A stretch of 6,834 nucleotides of DNA. Source: Pseudomonadota bacterium (GTDB lineage Bacteria > Pseudomonadota > Alphaproteobacteria > Rhodospirillales > UBA2165). The DNA lies in contig JAQCKY010000115.1 of NCBI GenBank assembly GCA_027592155.1, positions 1-6,834 of the forward strand, given 5' to 3'. Under the pieces are notes generated by a model. It was not told the DNA's origin, made no database searches, and saw nothing but the letters and a program-made list of their open reading frames with translations. Positions 6,601 through 6,834 of this stretch are shown piece by piece (the stretch's first letter is position 1; each line of letters begins with the position of its first letter). The position numbers and the translations under genes were made by a program.

Positions 6601-6834
6601 AGCGCTAAGCGATAGCGCGAGTTCGGGAATATCGGCGACGATGGCGCCGGACGCGCCCACCGCCTGAGCACCCCGAAGGCGTATCTCAACCGTCTTATTT
6701 TCCCGCGACCAGGTCAGAATCGTATCTTCGAGCCGTATTGCGTAGGAACCGTCCTCGGATGCCAGGGCCGTCTCCAAATAGGGCGATAAAAACGACAAGG
6801 ACCCGGGTCCCGACGAGAGAAGCCACGCCATCAC
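3646..6834 (-). CDS. AsmA/YhdP-like envelope protein (DUF3971), N-terminus cut off
   Basis: Members of the AsmA-like group (AsmA, TamB, YhdP) are large periplasmic beta-rich proteins, anchored in the inner membrane, that are implicated in moving phospholipids to the outer membrane. The visible 1062 residues are open to the right edge. They begin MAWLLSSGPGSLSFLSPYLE, which in relatives follows the N-terminal membrane helix, so that helix and the true start lie outside the window. The first codon (GTG at 6834) should not be taken as the start. Most of the protein is repeating beta-strand sequence. Residues about 384-470 (YWPPAVSPIVRPWVLANMKVG onward) carry the DUF3971/YhdP signature. Residues about 862-1030 (FDLSDNIVGGKL, APLLARIVSVVSLTGILDAL, IPVIGPLFTGG, VSVNPLSALAP) match the AsmA-like C-terminal region. 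It converges on tyrS with a 9-bp gap. No stops or frameshifts are seen. Confidence 0.88.
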   Translation of the reverse strand: MMAWLLSSGPGSLSFLSPYLETALASEDGSYAIRLEDTILTWSRENKTVEIRLRGAQAVGASGAIVADIPELALSLSATALMQGKLAPRSLSVFGPGIVVLRRENGSFEFGLPKSGQSSAKVVAAIVAELLEPPDRNRTFGYLNRVKIVGGDLVIDDKRSGVVWEAPKTDITLVRGEDGIRAQAEIRTVLDGKAASFAVDADYIIADKRLSLTVGLIDARPDVLVRLFPNLKSLAAVDLPISGTLSADLTLDGTLDSLEFNLSGGPGVLTVPGQSELAVEIETIKTRGSFSRRKAMVEIAAFEVKTGGKQRIPLPDNKGFALPIKSLTAKATYFSDFERLEVKSFMVDLAGPTAGGTVTLRQIGENLTFDIDAHVLDAKFETLSRYWPPAVSPIVRPWVLANMKVGDITRTQIGVVGKWNKKDGPEIEFLAGDMVFEGVSLNYLPPMPIATEGKGRARFNQQTFDIMLTGGKGPGVNIPRGRVLITELDKFDQFADIDLVLEGSLGAGLSLIDQKPLEFAKAVGLNPKSASGDVSTELKIKFLLERATEAEDVEIAAVATINNASVPDIIRGMDLSDGQLKLSADNKGMTLRGSVKLGSIDAALEWRENFEQSAGIATEYQITGRLNSKQWSEELGLDFVPFTPEFMEGDLDANLFITRDEEGRGALTVNLDLGDVEMRLPQLGWKKEKGKPANAEVEAHFSTDKFLSIPRFTLDADKLSVAGAVGFDEKGDPSRIDFNKMIVDKSDVTVVAIPRQKDWDIDLRGAKLDLVKFLEFEETDDKDGKSDVSVTLSLNVDRVQVSPETELKRVSGVLEFGEGIVKRAKIAASVGDNNETLQVDLVGEGQVRKVKATSSDAGAVFRTFDLSDNIVGGKLTLDATIHDTLPHAPMTGRLTVGEFRVIKAPLLARIVSVVSLTGILDALSGDGLAFSQLDAPFNKLNDLITVKDAKASGITLGITMSGLIDLKEDELDLAGTIVPAYALNSALGRIPVIGPLFTGGEKGGGIFAATYKLKGKAEKPEVSVNPLSALAPSFLRNLFGIFDEKSDSRVGNGNPKAPPTTN

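Overview
The window looks like chromosomal core-genome DNA from an alphaproteobacterium, probably Rhodospirillales-like. The basis is moderately GC-rich coding sequence, a short-form CysE, a YhdP/DUF3971-type AsmA-like protein next to tyrS, and an AnmK and a COG2945-type hydrolase with alphaproteobacterial-looking motifs. This placement comes from recognising protein families, not from a database search. I see no mobile elements, CRISPR arrays, tRNA or rRNA genes.

Layout, left to right: (1) the 5' part of cysE (serine O-acetyltransferase) on the minus strand, cut by the left edge; (2) a roughly 240-bp AT-rich divergent control region; (3) a 221-aa alpha/beta hydrolase on plus; (4) anmK (anhydro-N-acetylmuramic acid kinase) on minus; (5) a roughly 110-bp divergent spacer; (6) tyrS (tyrosyl-tRNA synthetase) on plus, broken by an in-frame TAA; (7) a large AsmA/YhdP-like envelope protein on minus, cut by the right edge. 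Every gene is on the opposite strand from its neighbour, so no operon is visible inside the window. The two convergent pairs are each separated by only 9 bp, with no clear terminator.

Two things stand out. First, tyrS has a TAA at codon 248, just after the KMSKS-type loop. That is the junction between the catalytic domain and the anticodon-binding/S4 part. The same reading frame then stays open for 169 more codons of good TyrRS sequence, giving the normal total length. The lesion is therefore a nonsense codon, not a net frameshift, and it sits in a small AT-rich, poorly conserved patch. Second, the cysE/hydrolase divergent region holds a 25-bp element close to the E. coli type 1 IscR (Rrf2-family Fe-S regulator) consensus. 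It overlaps a possible promoter on each strand, and a larger inverted repeat surrounds the plus-strand TATAAT. This suggests that cysteine supply (cysE, and possibly iron-sulfur assembly genes beyond the left edge) and the hydrolase respond to Fe-S status.

The remaining genes are ordinary housekeeping functions: peptidoglycan sugar recycling (AnmK), translation (TyrS) and envelope lipid homeostasis (AsmA-like). I found no convincing new multi-gene system.
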